Assembly (NCBI GenBank): GCA_021373175.1
Contig: JAJFTE010000144.1
Span: 1-35,354 of the forward strand
Length of the DNA: 35,354 nt
Direction of reading: 5' to 3'
Source of the DNA: Actinomycetes bacterium
GTDB taxonomy: Bacteria; Actinomycetota; Coriobacteriia; Anaerosomatales; Anaerosomataceae
The position numbers were made by a program, and so were the translations under genes. Shown in pieces: positions 22,213 to 30,111 of the stretch. Position 1 is the first letter of the stretch. Each line of letters begins with the position of its first letter. Under the pieces are notes generated by a model. It was not told where the DNA came from. It saw only the letters and a program-made list of their open reading frames with translations, and did not search any database.

Positions 22213-24279
22213 ATGGCGGAACTCAAGGTCGTCTCGGAATACGAACCGGCGGGCGATCAGCCCAAGGCGATCGCGAAGTTGGCCGAGGGCATTGCCGCGG
22301 GCATGCGCGACCAGACGCTGCTCGGCGTCACAGGTTCGGGCAAGACGTTCACCGTCGCGAAGCTGGCGGAGGCCGTCGGCAAGCCCACGCTGATTCTCGC
22401 TCCCAACAAGACGCTTGCGGCGCAGCTTGCCTCCGAGATGCGCGACATCATGCCGGAAAACGCCGTCGTGTACTTCGTGTCGTACTACGACTACTACCAG
22501 CCCGAGGCGTACGTGCCGGCCTCGGACACGTACATCGAGAAGGACGCCTCGATCAACGAGGAAGTCGAGAAGCTGCGTCACGCCGCCACGGCGGCGCTGC
22601 TCTCGCGCAAAGATGTCGTGGTCGTGGCGAGCGTGAGCTGCATCTACGGCATCGGCTCGCCCGAGGACTACGCGGGCATGGCGGTCTTCCCCGGCGTGGG
22701 TGCCGAGTATGACCGCGACAAGCTCATTCGCGATCTCATCGAGATTAACTACGACCGCAACGACTACGACCTCTCGCGCGGCACGTTCCGGGTACGTGGC
22801 GATGTCCTCGACATCTTCCCGCCCTACGCCGACAACCCGGTGCGGGTGGAGCTCTTCGGCGACACCATCGAGGCCATCACCGAGGTGGACATCGTATCGG
22901 GCGAGATCGTCACGCCGCTGGAGTCGACGCCGATCTGGCCGGCCACGCACTACGTGACGCGACCCGACCGCCTCGCCGGTGCGCTCGACGGCATCCGTGA
23001 GGAGCTTCGCGAGCGGCTTGCGCAGCTCAAAAGCGAAGGCAAACTCCTCGAAGCGCAGCGTCTTGAGATGCGCACGAACTACGACCTCGAGATGCTCGAG
23101 ACGATGGGGTATTGCAACGGCATCGAGAACTACTCGCGTCACCTCGACGGCCGCAAACCCGGCGAGCCGCCGCACACACTCATCGACTACTTCGGCAAGG
23201 ACTTCTTGTGCGTCATCGACGAGTCGCACGTGACCGTCCCGCAGCTCCACGGCATGTACGAAGGCGACCGCTCGCGCAAACTCACGCTCGTGGAGCACGG
23301 GTTCCGGCTCCCCAGCGCGCTCGACAACCGGCCGCTTCGCTTCGAAGAGTTTCGCGCGCGCATCCCGCAGACCGTCTTCGTCTCTGCAACGCCGGGCGAT
23401 TACGAGTTGCGTACGTCCGAGCAAGTCGTCGAGCAGATCATCCGCCCGACGGGCCTTGTTGACCCGAAGGTCGAGGTGCGCTCCACGCACGGCCAGATCG
23501 ACGACCTCATCAGCGAAGTGCGCGAGCGCGCCGATCACGACGAGCGCTCGCTTATCACCACGCTCACCAAGAAGATGGCCGAGGACCTCACCGAGTACCT
23601 CTTCGAGCACGGCATCAAGGTCCGCTACCTGCACAGCGACATCGGCACCATGGAGCGCGTGGAGATTCTGCGCGACCTGCGCGCTGGCGTCGTTGACGCC
23701 GTCGTAGGCATCAACCTGCTACGCGAGGGCCTCGACCTGCCGGAAGTCTCACTCGTGGCGATCCTCGACGCCGACAAAGAGGGGTTCCTCCGCAACCATC
23801 GCAGTCTCATCCAGACGATCGGACGCGCGGCCCGAAACGTCTCCGGCGAAGTCATCCTCTACGCGGACAAGGTCACGGATTCCATGCGCACTGCCATCGA
23901 CGAGACCGACCGCCGTCGCGCCATCCAGAGCGCGTACAACACCGAGCACGGCATCGAGCCGCAGACGATCCGCAAGGTTATCCACGACATCGCGCAGTAC
24001 GTCCGCGAGACCGAAGTTGGCCTGGAGCCGAGCGTTTCTGTGGCCGAGGAGCTCGGCAAGCTGCCCAGTGCCGAGGTCGCCCGCATCATCTCGTCGATGG
24101 AGGAGGACATGCACGGCGCAGCCGAAGCGCTCGACTTCGAAGCGGCCGCCCGCCTGCGCGATCAGGTGGTCAAGCTCAAAGCCGAGGTGGAGTCATCGAC
24201 CGCCGATGAGGTCCTCACGCGTCTCAAGCAAGGTGCGCGCAAGGGCTCGGCCCACGGGGTCAGGAAGCGCGTGCGCTGA
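22213..24279 (+). CDS. uvrB: Excinuclease ABC subunit B
   Basis: 688 residues, full length. UvrB checks damaged DNA handed over by UvrA and recruits UvrC in nucleotide excision repair. Walker A is [10 protein letters not shown], the damage-probing beta hairpin is [15 protein letters not shown], the helicase motifs [11 protein letters not shown] and QTIGRAARN are present, and the C-terminal UVR motif for UvrC binding is [22 protein letters not shown] lies before the ATG, 13 bases after the transglycosylase stop. It ends in convergence with the minus-strand glycosyltransferase gene; 24280-24335 is short and holds no gene. Confidence 0.97.
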   Translation: MAELKVVSEYEPAGDQPKAIAKLAEGIAAGMRDQTLLGVTGSGKTFTVAKLAEAVGKPTLILAPNKTLAAQLASEMRDIMPENAVVYFVSYYDYYQPEAYVPASDTYIEKDASINEEVEKLRHAATAALLSRKDVVVVASVSCIYGIGSPEDYAGMAVFPGVGAEYDRDKLIRDLIEINYDRNDYDLSRGTFRVRGDVLDIFPPYADNPVRVELFGDTIEAITEVDIVSGEIVTPLESTPIWPATHYVTRPDRLAGALDGIREELRERLAQLKSEGKLLEAQRLEMRTNYDLEMLETMGYCNGIENYSRHLDGRKPGEPPHTLIDYFGKDFLCVIDESHVTVPQLHGMYEGDRSRKLTLVEHGFRLPSALDNRPLRFEEFRARIPQTVFVSATPGDYELRTSEQVVEQIIRPTGLVDPKVEVRSTHGQIDDLISEVRERADHDERSLITTLTKKMAEDLTEYLFEHGIKVRYLHSDIGTMERVEILRDLRAGVVDAVVGINLLREGLDLPEVSLVAILDADKEGFLRNHRSLIQTIGRAARNVSGEVILYADKVTDSMRTAIDETDRRRAIQSAYNTEHGIEPQTIRKVIHDIAQYVRETEVGLEPSVSVAEELGKLPSAEVARIISSMEEDMHGAAEALDFEAAARLRDQVVKLKAEVESSTADEVLTRLKQGARKGSAHGVRKRVR

Positions 24280-24335
24280 GATGCGCTTCACCACACCGGG
24301 CCGCGCAGACGCCGCTTCGCTCGACATGCGTGAAC

Positions 24336-25550
24336 TCAAGCGGTTGAGCTTTCGGTAGAGGGTTCGGGTTTGGCACCGCGCTCGACGACCGTGAGTGCCG
24401 CGGCGGCAGCCTGTTCGTAGAGCCCCTCATAGCTGTCGAATGTCAGCTTCTCAGCGTGCGGCTCCACCGCCTTCAAGCTGTTACGCGAGAAGGCAGCAGC
24501 GCGCTTCTTGTCCGCGAGAATCGTCACGAGTGCCGTTCCCATGGCCAGCGGATCGTCGGGGCGGACGAGGAATCCGTTCACGCCATCAGTGACGAGTTCC
24601 GGCAGCGATCCTGCGTTCACCGCAACGACAGGCAGACCAGTGGCGAGCGCTTGCAGGGTCGGGATCGACTGCACCTCGTACGGCGATGAGATGGCATAGA
24701 CGTCACAGCGACGGTAGAGTTCAGGCAGATCCGACTCAGGCACATGCCCGAGGAAATGGATCTTATGCTCAACGTGCGATTCCCTGGCGAGCTCTTCAAG
24801 ATGTGAGCGCTCGGGGCCGTCGCCTGCCAGTATGAGGTGTGCTTCCGATGCGGGCATGTTCGCAAGTGCGCGGACGAGCACGTCGATGTGTTTGTCTTTG
24901 GCCACTCTGCCGACCGCGAGGACCTTGGGCCCTTCAGGCAGGTTCGATTTCCAACTCAGATGGGTTTTGCCCATCGACGGATGATACCGGGTGGTGTCGA
25001 CGCCGTTGGAGATGACACGTGTTGGCGCACGAAGTCCCTCGCGTACAAACGCGTCGCGCTGCGTTGCGGTGGGAAAGACGACAGTGTCGTACCGGTTCAG
25101 CAGGGCGACCGCCAGACGCCACGTGACGCGCTCAACGGCATCGGCCGACCATTCGGGCCCAATGTAACGCGTCACGAACGTGGGGATGAAGTGGCAAGTC
25201 GCCAGAAGCGGTATCTGGTTGGAACGGCGCATCCTTGTGAGCTGGATGCCGAGCCAGGCTGATTCGTGTGAGTGGATGAGGTCGGGCGCAACGTTTCCGA
25301 TCACCTCCTCGAGCGTGTCGAGGTCGGTGACCGGGACGCGTGCGGCCGGCCAGTACGGGTTCGGGAGCGAGTGTACGCGAATCACTCGTACGCCGTCCTC
25401 GATCGTCTCGTAAGGGCTGCCCGTTTCGCTCGCCGTTACCACCGCAACTTCGTGACCACGACGGTGCATCTCATGCGCAGTCTTGCTCACCACCACCGTC
25501 ACGCCGCTCGTGATGGGTGGGTACGCGTGGCTCATCAAGAGCACGCGCAT
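24336..25550 (-). CDS. GT4-family glycosyltransferase
   Basis: 404 residues from ATG 25550. It has a GT-B fold: an N-terminal SHAYPPITSGVTVVV glycine-rich loop, HSHESAWLG, then the nucleotide-sugar half with ISNGVDTTRYHP, VLAVGRVAKDKHIDVLV and GDGPERSHLEELA. The usual EX7E donor motif is E then Q (SPYEVQSIPTLQALATGLPV), which is not rare but noteworthy. Such enzymes transfer sugars to lipids or polysaccharides on the inner membrane face; diacylglycerol or phosphatidylinositol-type acceptors are possible. No acceptor can be assigned. The ribosome site is weak (GGGAAC). The 117 bases before the gene hold no recognised feature. Confidence 0.88.
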   Translation of the reverse strand: MRVLLMSHAYPPITSGVTVVVSKTAHEMHRRGHEVAVVTASETGSPYETIEDGVRVIRVHSLPNPYWPAARVPVTDLDTLEEVIGNVAPDLIHSHESAWLGIQLTRMRRSNQIPLLATCHFIPTFVTRYIGPEWSADAVERVTWRLAVALLNRYDTVVFPTATQRDAFVREGLRAPTRVISNGVDTTRYHPSMGKTHLSWKSNLPEGPKVLAVGRVAKDKHIDVLVRALANMPASEAHLILAGDGPERSHLEELARESHVEHKIHFLGHVPESDLPELYRRCDVYAISSPYEVQSIPTLQALATGLPVVAVNAGSLPELVTDGVNGFLVRPDDPLAMGTALVTILADKKRAAAFSRNSLKAVEPHAEKLTFDSYEGLYEQAAAAALTVVERGAKPEPSTESSTA

Positions 25551-25667
25551 TGCCAGTTCCCGGTTCTCTTCGCGCTCCTCGCTTGCATCAGACTCCCCTC
25601 GGCGGGACCACAATGTTCTGAGCCCCTTGGGTGCGTGGCTTGTACGACTGATCTCGCGCGATCGCCC

Positions 25668-26297
25668 TTACGGCAGAAACTGCTCCGCGATGATCGTGAT
25701 GGTGCCGTTCTTGATCGTGATCCAGAACGGCTGACGCGAGAGATCGGGACCCGCGGTCACGCCGTTGAAGATGTTCTCGAAGTCGCCGAACGGCACGTTG
25801 TAGCCCTCGGGCTTCACGCCCTCAGAGGTCGAGGTCAGCGTGACCTTGATCGAGGTGTCGGCCGGGAATTCGCGCAGCTTCGGATTGGTGTTTCTGATGA
25901 AGTAGTCGTTCGGCGGGGGAGACTCCTCGCCGGCGGCCGCGGCGGCGTCAGCGGCCGCCTTTCCGGTGAGCATCTCCGCGTAGTCGACGGTGACGTGCGT
26001 GCCGCCGTCCTTGTCGACGACCTTCTTGATGTACGCGAAGTGCTTGCCGTCTTCGGCGGTGGAGACTGCGGGTGTGCCGGCCTTGGCTGGCGGCGTTGCC
26101 GGTTCGACCGAAGAGGTCGCTTCGGCGGGAGCGGTCGCTTCCGCGGCCGCGAGCTTCCTTTCTGCCAGATCGGCGCGATTGAGCGCTTCGTCGAGCGCCG
26201 GTTGCCGGAGCAGGAACCCGATGAGTCCGCCCGCGAGCCCGATGACGAGGGCTCCGCCCGCCAGGATCGCGATCGTCTTGCCCGAACGAAGGTCCAT
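25668..26297 (-). CDS. N-terminally anchored hypothetical protein
   Basis: 209 residues from an ATG with AAGGGA upstream. One membrane segment near residues 9-28 (IAILAGGALVIGLAGGLIGF) is followed by a helical stretch and an Ala/Pro/Glu-rich linker. The remaining part is a compact domain rich in beta strands (TSIKVTLTSTSEG, then PFWITIKNGTITIIAEQFLP at the very end). It is likely exposed outside the membrane. No family is recognised. It lies on the same strand between the glycosyltransferase and the MFS gene, and may be in their operon, but spacing is wide enough for separate promoters. Confidence 0.7.
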   Translation of the reverse strand: MDLRSGKTIAILAGGALVIGLAGGLIGFLLRQPALDEALNRADLAERKLAAAEATAPAEATSSVEPATPPAKAGTPAVSTAEDGKHFAYIKKVVDKDGGTHVTVDYAEMLTGKAAADAAAAAGEESPPPNDYFIRNTNPKLREFPADTSIKVTLTSTSEGVKPEGYNVPFGDFENIFNGVTAGPDLSRQPFWITIKNGTITIIAEQFLP

Positions 26298-26341
26298 AAC
26301 GCATCCCTTCCACTGTTGCCCCTCGGATGATGATACCCGCT

Positions 26342-27580
26342 TCAGAAGGCGGTGTGGATCTCCAGCGGCTTGAGCATCCGGCCGGCGACACCAAGCGCGA
26401 CAGCCGAAACCAGCATGAGCCCCGCGCTCAGGAAGAACGGCGCGCTGTGGCCCACGGTGTCCCACAGGATGCCCGCCACAGCGCTCGACGGCAGCGCCGC
26501 CAGGCCGAGGACGAACGTGTAGCTGCCCACGGCCGTCCCCCGGCAGTCAGGGCCGACGAGGTCGACGACGAACGCGCGCGCCATCCCCTCTGTCATCGCG
26601 TACGGCACGCCGTACGCGGCGAAGAGCAGCCACGGCACCCACCCGTGCGCTGGTGAGGCGAACGCGAAGCCCGCATAGACCACGCCGTACGCCGCGAAGC
26701 CGACGGTAAGCATGCGCCTCCGGCCAACACGGTCCGAGAGGATGCCCGCAGGTGTCGCGACGGCGGCACCCACGAGGTTGAAGACGAAGTACATGAGCGG
26801 CACGACCGCCGTAGCGGTGCCGAGGTCTTTCGCGCGTAGGATGAGCATGGCGTCCGACGAGTTCCCTAATGCGAAGACCGCCGAGATCGCCGTGAAGACG
26901 CCGAACGGCACGCCGAGGTGCTTGAAGCCGAGCGGTGGCCGCGTGTCTGCCGGCGCGTGAGGCCTGCGCTCGCGGACCGCGAACACGAGCACGACGATCG
27001 CCGCTATCCCGGGGATGGCCGAGATGAGAAAGACGGTTCGGAACCCCGCGGCCCCGTGCACGAGCGAGAGCGTCGCCCATGCCACAAGCGGTCCGATCGC
27101 CGCGCCGAGCGTGTCGAGCGCGCGGTGGAGCCCGAACGCTTTGCCACGCACCTCGGGCGGTGCCGAGTCCGCGATCAGCGCGTCTCTCGGCGCGGTGCGG
27201 ATGCCCTTGCCGAAGCGGTCGGCGAACCGGACCGCAAGCACCGCCGGCCAGTTCCCGGCGATGGCGAGCACCGGCTTCATGAGGTTCGAGAGTGCATAGC
27301 CGACCAGGATGAGCGGTCGGCGTCGGCCCACGCGGTCGGAGAGCCAGCCGGAGAACACCTTCATGAGCGAGGCGGTCGCCTCGGCGATGGATTCGATGAC
27401 GCCGATAACGGCAACCGGCGTGCCGAGGACGCTCGAGAGGAAGAGCGGAAGGATGGGGTAAATGGCCTCGGACGACGCGTCGGTGAGCAGACTCACGATG
27501 CCAAGCGCCTTCACGTTCTTGAGCGACGTGTCGGGAGCGGGCGGTTCTGCTGGCGCGGGCGCGACCGTGGACTCGGGCAT
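26342..27580 (-). CDS. Major facilitator superfamily transporter
   Basis: 412 residues from an ATG with GGAGGAA at ideal distance; longer in-frame starts are not supported. About twelve hydrophobic segments are visible with two copies of the MFS loop motif between helices 2 and 3 of each half: GWLSDRVGRRRPLI and GILSDRVGRRRMLT. RFADRFGKGIRTAPRDALIA is a hallmark of the bacterial MFS group often annotated as multidrug or heavy-metal/nickel resistance exporters. Substrate unknown. A 23-base perfect palindrome lies just before its ribosome site. It is divergent from a metal-sensing repressor gene, so a metal link is possible. Confidence 0.88.
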   Translation of the reverse strand: MPESTVAPAPAEPPAPDTSLKNVKALGIVSLLTDASSEAIYPILPLFLSSVLGTPVAVIGVIESIAEATASLMKVFSGWLSDRVGRRRPLILVGYALSNLMKPVLAIAGNWPAVLAVRFADRFGKGIRTAPRDALIADSAPPEVRGKAFGLHRALDTLGAAIGPLVAWATLSLVHGAAGFRTVFLISAIPGIAAIVVLVFAVRERRPHAPADTRPPLGFKHLGVPFGVFTAISAVFALGNSSDAMLILRAKDLGTATAVVPLMYFVFNLVGAAVATPAGILSDRVGRRRMLTVGFAAYGVVYAGFAFASPAHGWVPWLLFAAYGVPYAMTEGMARAFVVDLVGPDCRGTAVGSYTFVLGLAALPSSAVAGILWDTVGHSAPFFLSAGLMLVSAVALGVAGRMLKPLEIHTAF

Positions 27581-27593
27581 AGCGTTCCTCCTC

Positions 27594-27616
27594 GGCGTAT
27601 CGCACGATGATACGCC
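27594..27616. promoter_or_regulatory. 23-base palindromic operator before the MFS gene
   Basis: GGCGTATC (27594-27601) and GATACGCC (27609-27616) form a perfect inverted repeat with a seven-base spacer. It is 14 bases before the MFS start, next to its ribosome site, and in the divergent promoter region. It looks like a dimeric repressor site. Its half-sites differ from the TGAAC type site at the regulator gene. Confidence 0.5.
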
Positions 27617-27639
27617 TGCGAGGCGCTCGGTGGACGGGG

Positions 27640-27690
27640 TTGCTTCCATGGCGAACGCTCGGTACGATGCAACGTATGAACATACGCTCA
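27640..27690 (+). promoter_or_regulatory. Promoter and possible autoregulatory site of the SmtB-type regulator
   Basis: TTGCTT (27640-27645), 17 bases, TACGAT (27663-27668), then exactly seven bases to ATG 27676: a sigma-70-like promoter with a leaderless start. TGAAC-ATAC-GCTCA at 27677-27690 is an imperfect inverted repeat close to the TGAAC/GTTCA half-sites of SmtB/ArsR regulators and overlaps the first codons. Confidence 0.45.
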
Positions 27691-28068
27691 GATGAACCAA
27701 GCATTGACGACGGTTGCTGCCGGGTGTCCGAGCACCACCGTTCCGCGGTTGAAAGCGCGCTGGCGCAGCTGCCCGACACCGGACGTTTGAAGCGCGCGAG
27801 CGACGTCCTGGGAGCGTTCGGCGATCCGACTCGCTTGCGTATCGTACTCGCGCTGACTGTGTGTGAGCTGTGCGTGTGCGATCTTGCGGTGGTGGCCAAG
27901 GTGAGCGAGTCCGCCGTCTCTCACCAGCTGCGGTTGCTGCGGAACCTGGATCTTGTCGCGTTCCGGCGCGACGGCAAGCGAGCCGTCTATCGACTCGCCG
28001 ACGATCATGTTCGCGTTCTGCTGGAGCAAGCGCTCAGCCACGCCGGAGAAAGCGAAGGGGCAAAGTGA
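27676..28068 (+). CDS. SmtB/ArsR-family metal-sensing repressor
   Basis: 130 residues. The winged-helix core reads VLGAFGDPTRLRIVLAL, then ELCVCDLAVVAKVSESAVSH as the recognition helix region. Two metal sites are suggested: the CVC in ELCVCDL (alpha-3 site) and the C-terminal DDHVRVLLEQALSHAGE, which matches the alpha-5 zinc site of SmtB (Asp, His, His, Glu). An N-terminal CC is a possible extra ligand. Such repressors release DNA on Zn, Cd or Pb binding. It is translationally coupled (GTGA) to a metal P-type ATPase gene, its likely target. The start at 27676 fits the leaderless promoter; an in-frame ATG nine bases upstream is possible. Confidence 0.88.
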   Translation: MNIRSDEPSIDDGCCRVSEHHRSAVESALAQLPDTGRLKRASDVLGAFGDPTRLRIVLALTVCELCVCDLAVVAKVSESAVSHQLRLLRNLDLVAFRRDGKRAVYRLADDHVRVLLEQALSHAGESEGAK

Positions 28069-29626
28069 GCGAGTCGCTTGCTTCCATAACCGCCACCTAC
28101 CGGCTGAGCGGGCTCGATTGACCCGACTGTGCGCGCGCCGTTGGCGTGTCCGTTGCGGGGATCCCGGGAGTCTTGAGCGCGGACGTCAACTTCGCGAGCG
28201 GTCTTCTGACGGTCGATTACGACCCCAGGGCCGACCCGCGCAGCGCGGTGGTCGCGCTCGTTCATTCGACCGGGCACGGTGTCGAGCCGCTCGACAAAGG
28301 TGCGCCGGCGGTCGCGCCTCCGTCGTGGTGGGAGGCGAACCGCACAACCGTCGCGATGGTCGCGAGCGGCGCATTCATCGCGCTCGGCTGGGCGCTGCAT
28401 GCCCTCGGCGCGCCTGTGCTGGTGGCGACCGCGCTCTACGCGCTCGCGATCGCTTCGGGCGGCGCGATAACCTGGCGTCGTGCGTTCGTGTCGGTCAAGG
28501 CGCGCATGCTCGACATGAACGTGCTCATGTCAGTCGCTGTCATCGGTGCCGCCGCCATCGGGCAATGGCAGGAGGGAGCGACCGTCATCTTCCTCTTCGC
28601 GCTCGGCGGCTGGCTTGAGTCGCGTTCGCTCGAGCGCACGCGCAGCTCGATCCGTGACCTGCTCGCGTTCGAGCCCGCACAGGCGCGCGTCGTGCGCGCA
28701 GGCCGCCAAGGCGCCCGTGCAGCAGTTCGTCGACCGCTTCTCGCGCTGGTACACGCCGACGGTGGTGGGCCTGGCCGTCAGTATCGCCATCGTGCCGCCT
28801 GTTGCAGCCGGGGTGCTCGGCGCATCGTGGGGCGGCTTTGAGTCGTGGCTCTACCGGGCGCTTGTGCTGCTCGTCATCAGCTGCCCGTGCGCACTCGTGG
28901 TCTCCACGCCGGTGGCGATCGTCTCGGCCATCACGCGGGCGTCACGCGATGGCGTGCTCGTGAAAGGCGGTGCGTTCCTGGAGACGGCTGCGAAGGTGCG
29001 CGCGATCGCGTTCGACAAGACGGGCACACTCACGCATGGCCGTCCGGCAGTCGTGGAGGTCGCTGCCGGGCCGCGGCGTCGGCGGCGTCATCGCAGGGCG
29101 CCACGTGCGCCTCATGAGTCCGGCGTTCGCTGCGGACGTCGGCCACGTGAGCGAGTTGCTCGCCCAGCGGATCGGAATCGCCGAGGAGGCCGGGCGCACC
29201 GTGCTCGTGCTGCTCGACGAGGGCGAGGCGCGCGGCTCTATCGCCGTCGCTGACGAGGTCCGCAACAGCGCTGCCGGCGTGATGGATGGGCTGCGCTCGG
29301 CGGGCATCGAACACCTGGTGATGCTCACGGGCGACAACGAGCGCACGGCGGCAGCGGTTGCGGCGGCGGGCAGCGATACCGCCGTGGAGACCGCGGATGT
29401 GGACCTCATGCGAGACGACCTGTCTGCGCTGCCGGGGTTCTTCGACCTGGGTCGGCGAACGCTCGCCAACATCCGCCAGAACGTGGCGCTCTCCATCGCC
29501 GTCAAAGGCGTTGTGCTCGCACTAGCTGTGCTCGGCAAGGCGACGTTGTGGATGGCGGTCTTCGCCGACACCGGCGTGGCGCTCATCGTCATCGCGAACG
29601 GCCTGCGGCTGCTCAGGAAGCGGTAG
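28065..29626 (+). pseudogene. Decayed P1B-type heavy-metal ATPase with an in-frame TGA in its metal motif
   Basis: Starts with a GTG in a GTGA overlap with the repressor. An N-terminal HMA domain reads YRLSGLD, TGA at 28119, PDCARAVGVSVAGIPGVL; the TGA stands where the first Cys of CxxC belongs. Then come membrane helices and FEPAQARVVRAG. At about 28702 the frame changes and the text jumps to APVQQFVDRFSRWY, so the actuator domain with its TGE motif is missing. VISCPCALVV (CPC ion motif) and AFDKTGTLTHG are intact. At about 29070 the frame changes again to GRGVGGVIAGRHV, losing most of the nucleotide domain. In the last fragment MLTGDNERTAAAVAA runs straight into AGSDTAVETADV, so GDGVNDAP is also lost. 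The product cannot be a working pump. The CPC motif and SmtB partner suggest a Zn/Cd/Pb exporter before decay. Assembly errors are an alternative. Confidence 0.85.
28119..28153 (+). other. Candidate selenocysteine UGA with bacterial SECIS-like hairpin
   Basis: UGA (28119-28121) followed by C, the context favoured at bacterial Sec codons. GCGCGCC (28133-28139) pairs with GGCGTGT (28143-28149), with two G-U pairs and a small loop GUU, extended after one mismatch by three weaker pairs. The loop begins 18 bases after the UGA, inside the 16-37 base range of bacterial SECIS rules, and starts with G. Confidence 0.45.
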
Positions 29627-29759
29627 GGTCGTGCCAGAGCGCCGCCCAAGGCCACCAATAACAGGTGTGTCATCTTCATACGGAGCAGTGTAGCGTATGG
29701 TCATGACAGGAACCGCGCCGGCGACGCAAAGCCGCCCGGCAGATCGCTGGGGGAACACG

Positions 29760-30104
29760 ATGACCGATGATGTGATGCGCTTCTTCGCAGCATGGATGCT
29801 CACGCACGAGACCGCTGACGAGGGATTGAAAGCAGCGGTGCGCCGCGGCGAAGAGGGCGGAGTGGAAGGAATGGGTGGTGGTCCCGACGCGTTCGTGGAC
29901 GGCCTCGCCGCGATGGTGGCCGAGGAGAAGGAGAAGCTCAAGGCCGACCTTGAGGCACGCGCCCGCGGCGAGAACGTCGATATCGAGGAGCACCCGGACC
30001 CGGCGATCGAGGAGGTGCGGTTCGAGGTGTCCGAGATGCGCGGACGCCTCGAGAGCATCGAGTCGATGCTCGAGACGCTCGTGCGTCGTTTGGCCGAGAA
30101 GTAG
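29760..30104 (+). CDS. Small coiled-coil protein (phasin-like in character)
   Basis: 114 residues from an ATG with GGGGGA seven bases upstream. An in-frame ATG at 29703 would add 19 residues and has a TAGCGT six bases before it, so a leaderless longer form is possible. The protein is highly charged and helical; residues 50-70 (AAMVAEEKEKLKADLEARAR) and the end (RFEVSEMRGRLESIESMLET) look like coiled coil. It resembles small phasin-like or regulatory proteins found next to UbiB-family kinases, though I cannot name a family. The next gene starts seven bases later, so they are likely co-transcribed and may work together. Confidence 0.65.
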   Translation: MTDDVMRFFAAWMLTHETADEGLKAAVRRGEEGGVEGMGGGPDAFVDGLAAMVAEEKEKLKADLEARARGENVDIEEHPDPAIEEVRFEVSEMRGRLESIESMLETLVRRLAEK

Positions 30105-30111
30105 GCGCGCC

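Noticed and set aside
22096-23634. Long minus-strand frame opposite uvrB, and similar ones opposite glnA, acs and the glutamate synthase genes
   Set aside because: All are antisense shadows of strongly recognised genes and contain no motif or ribosome site.
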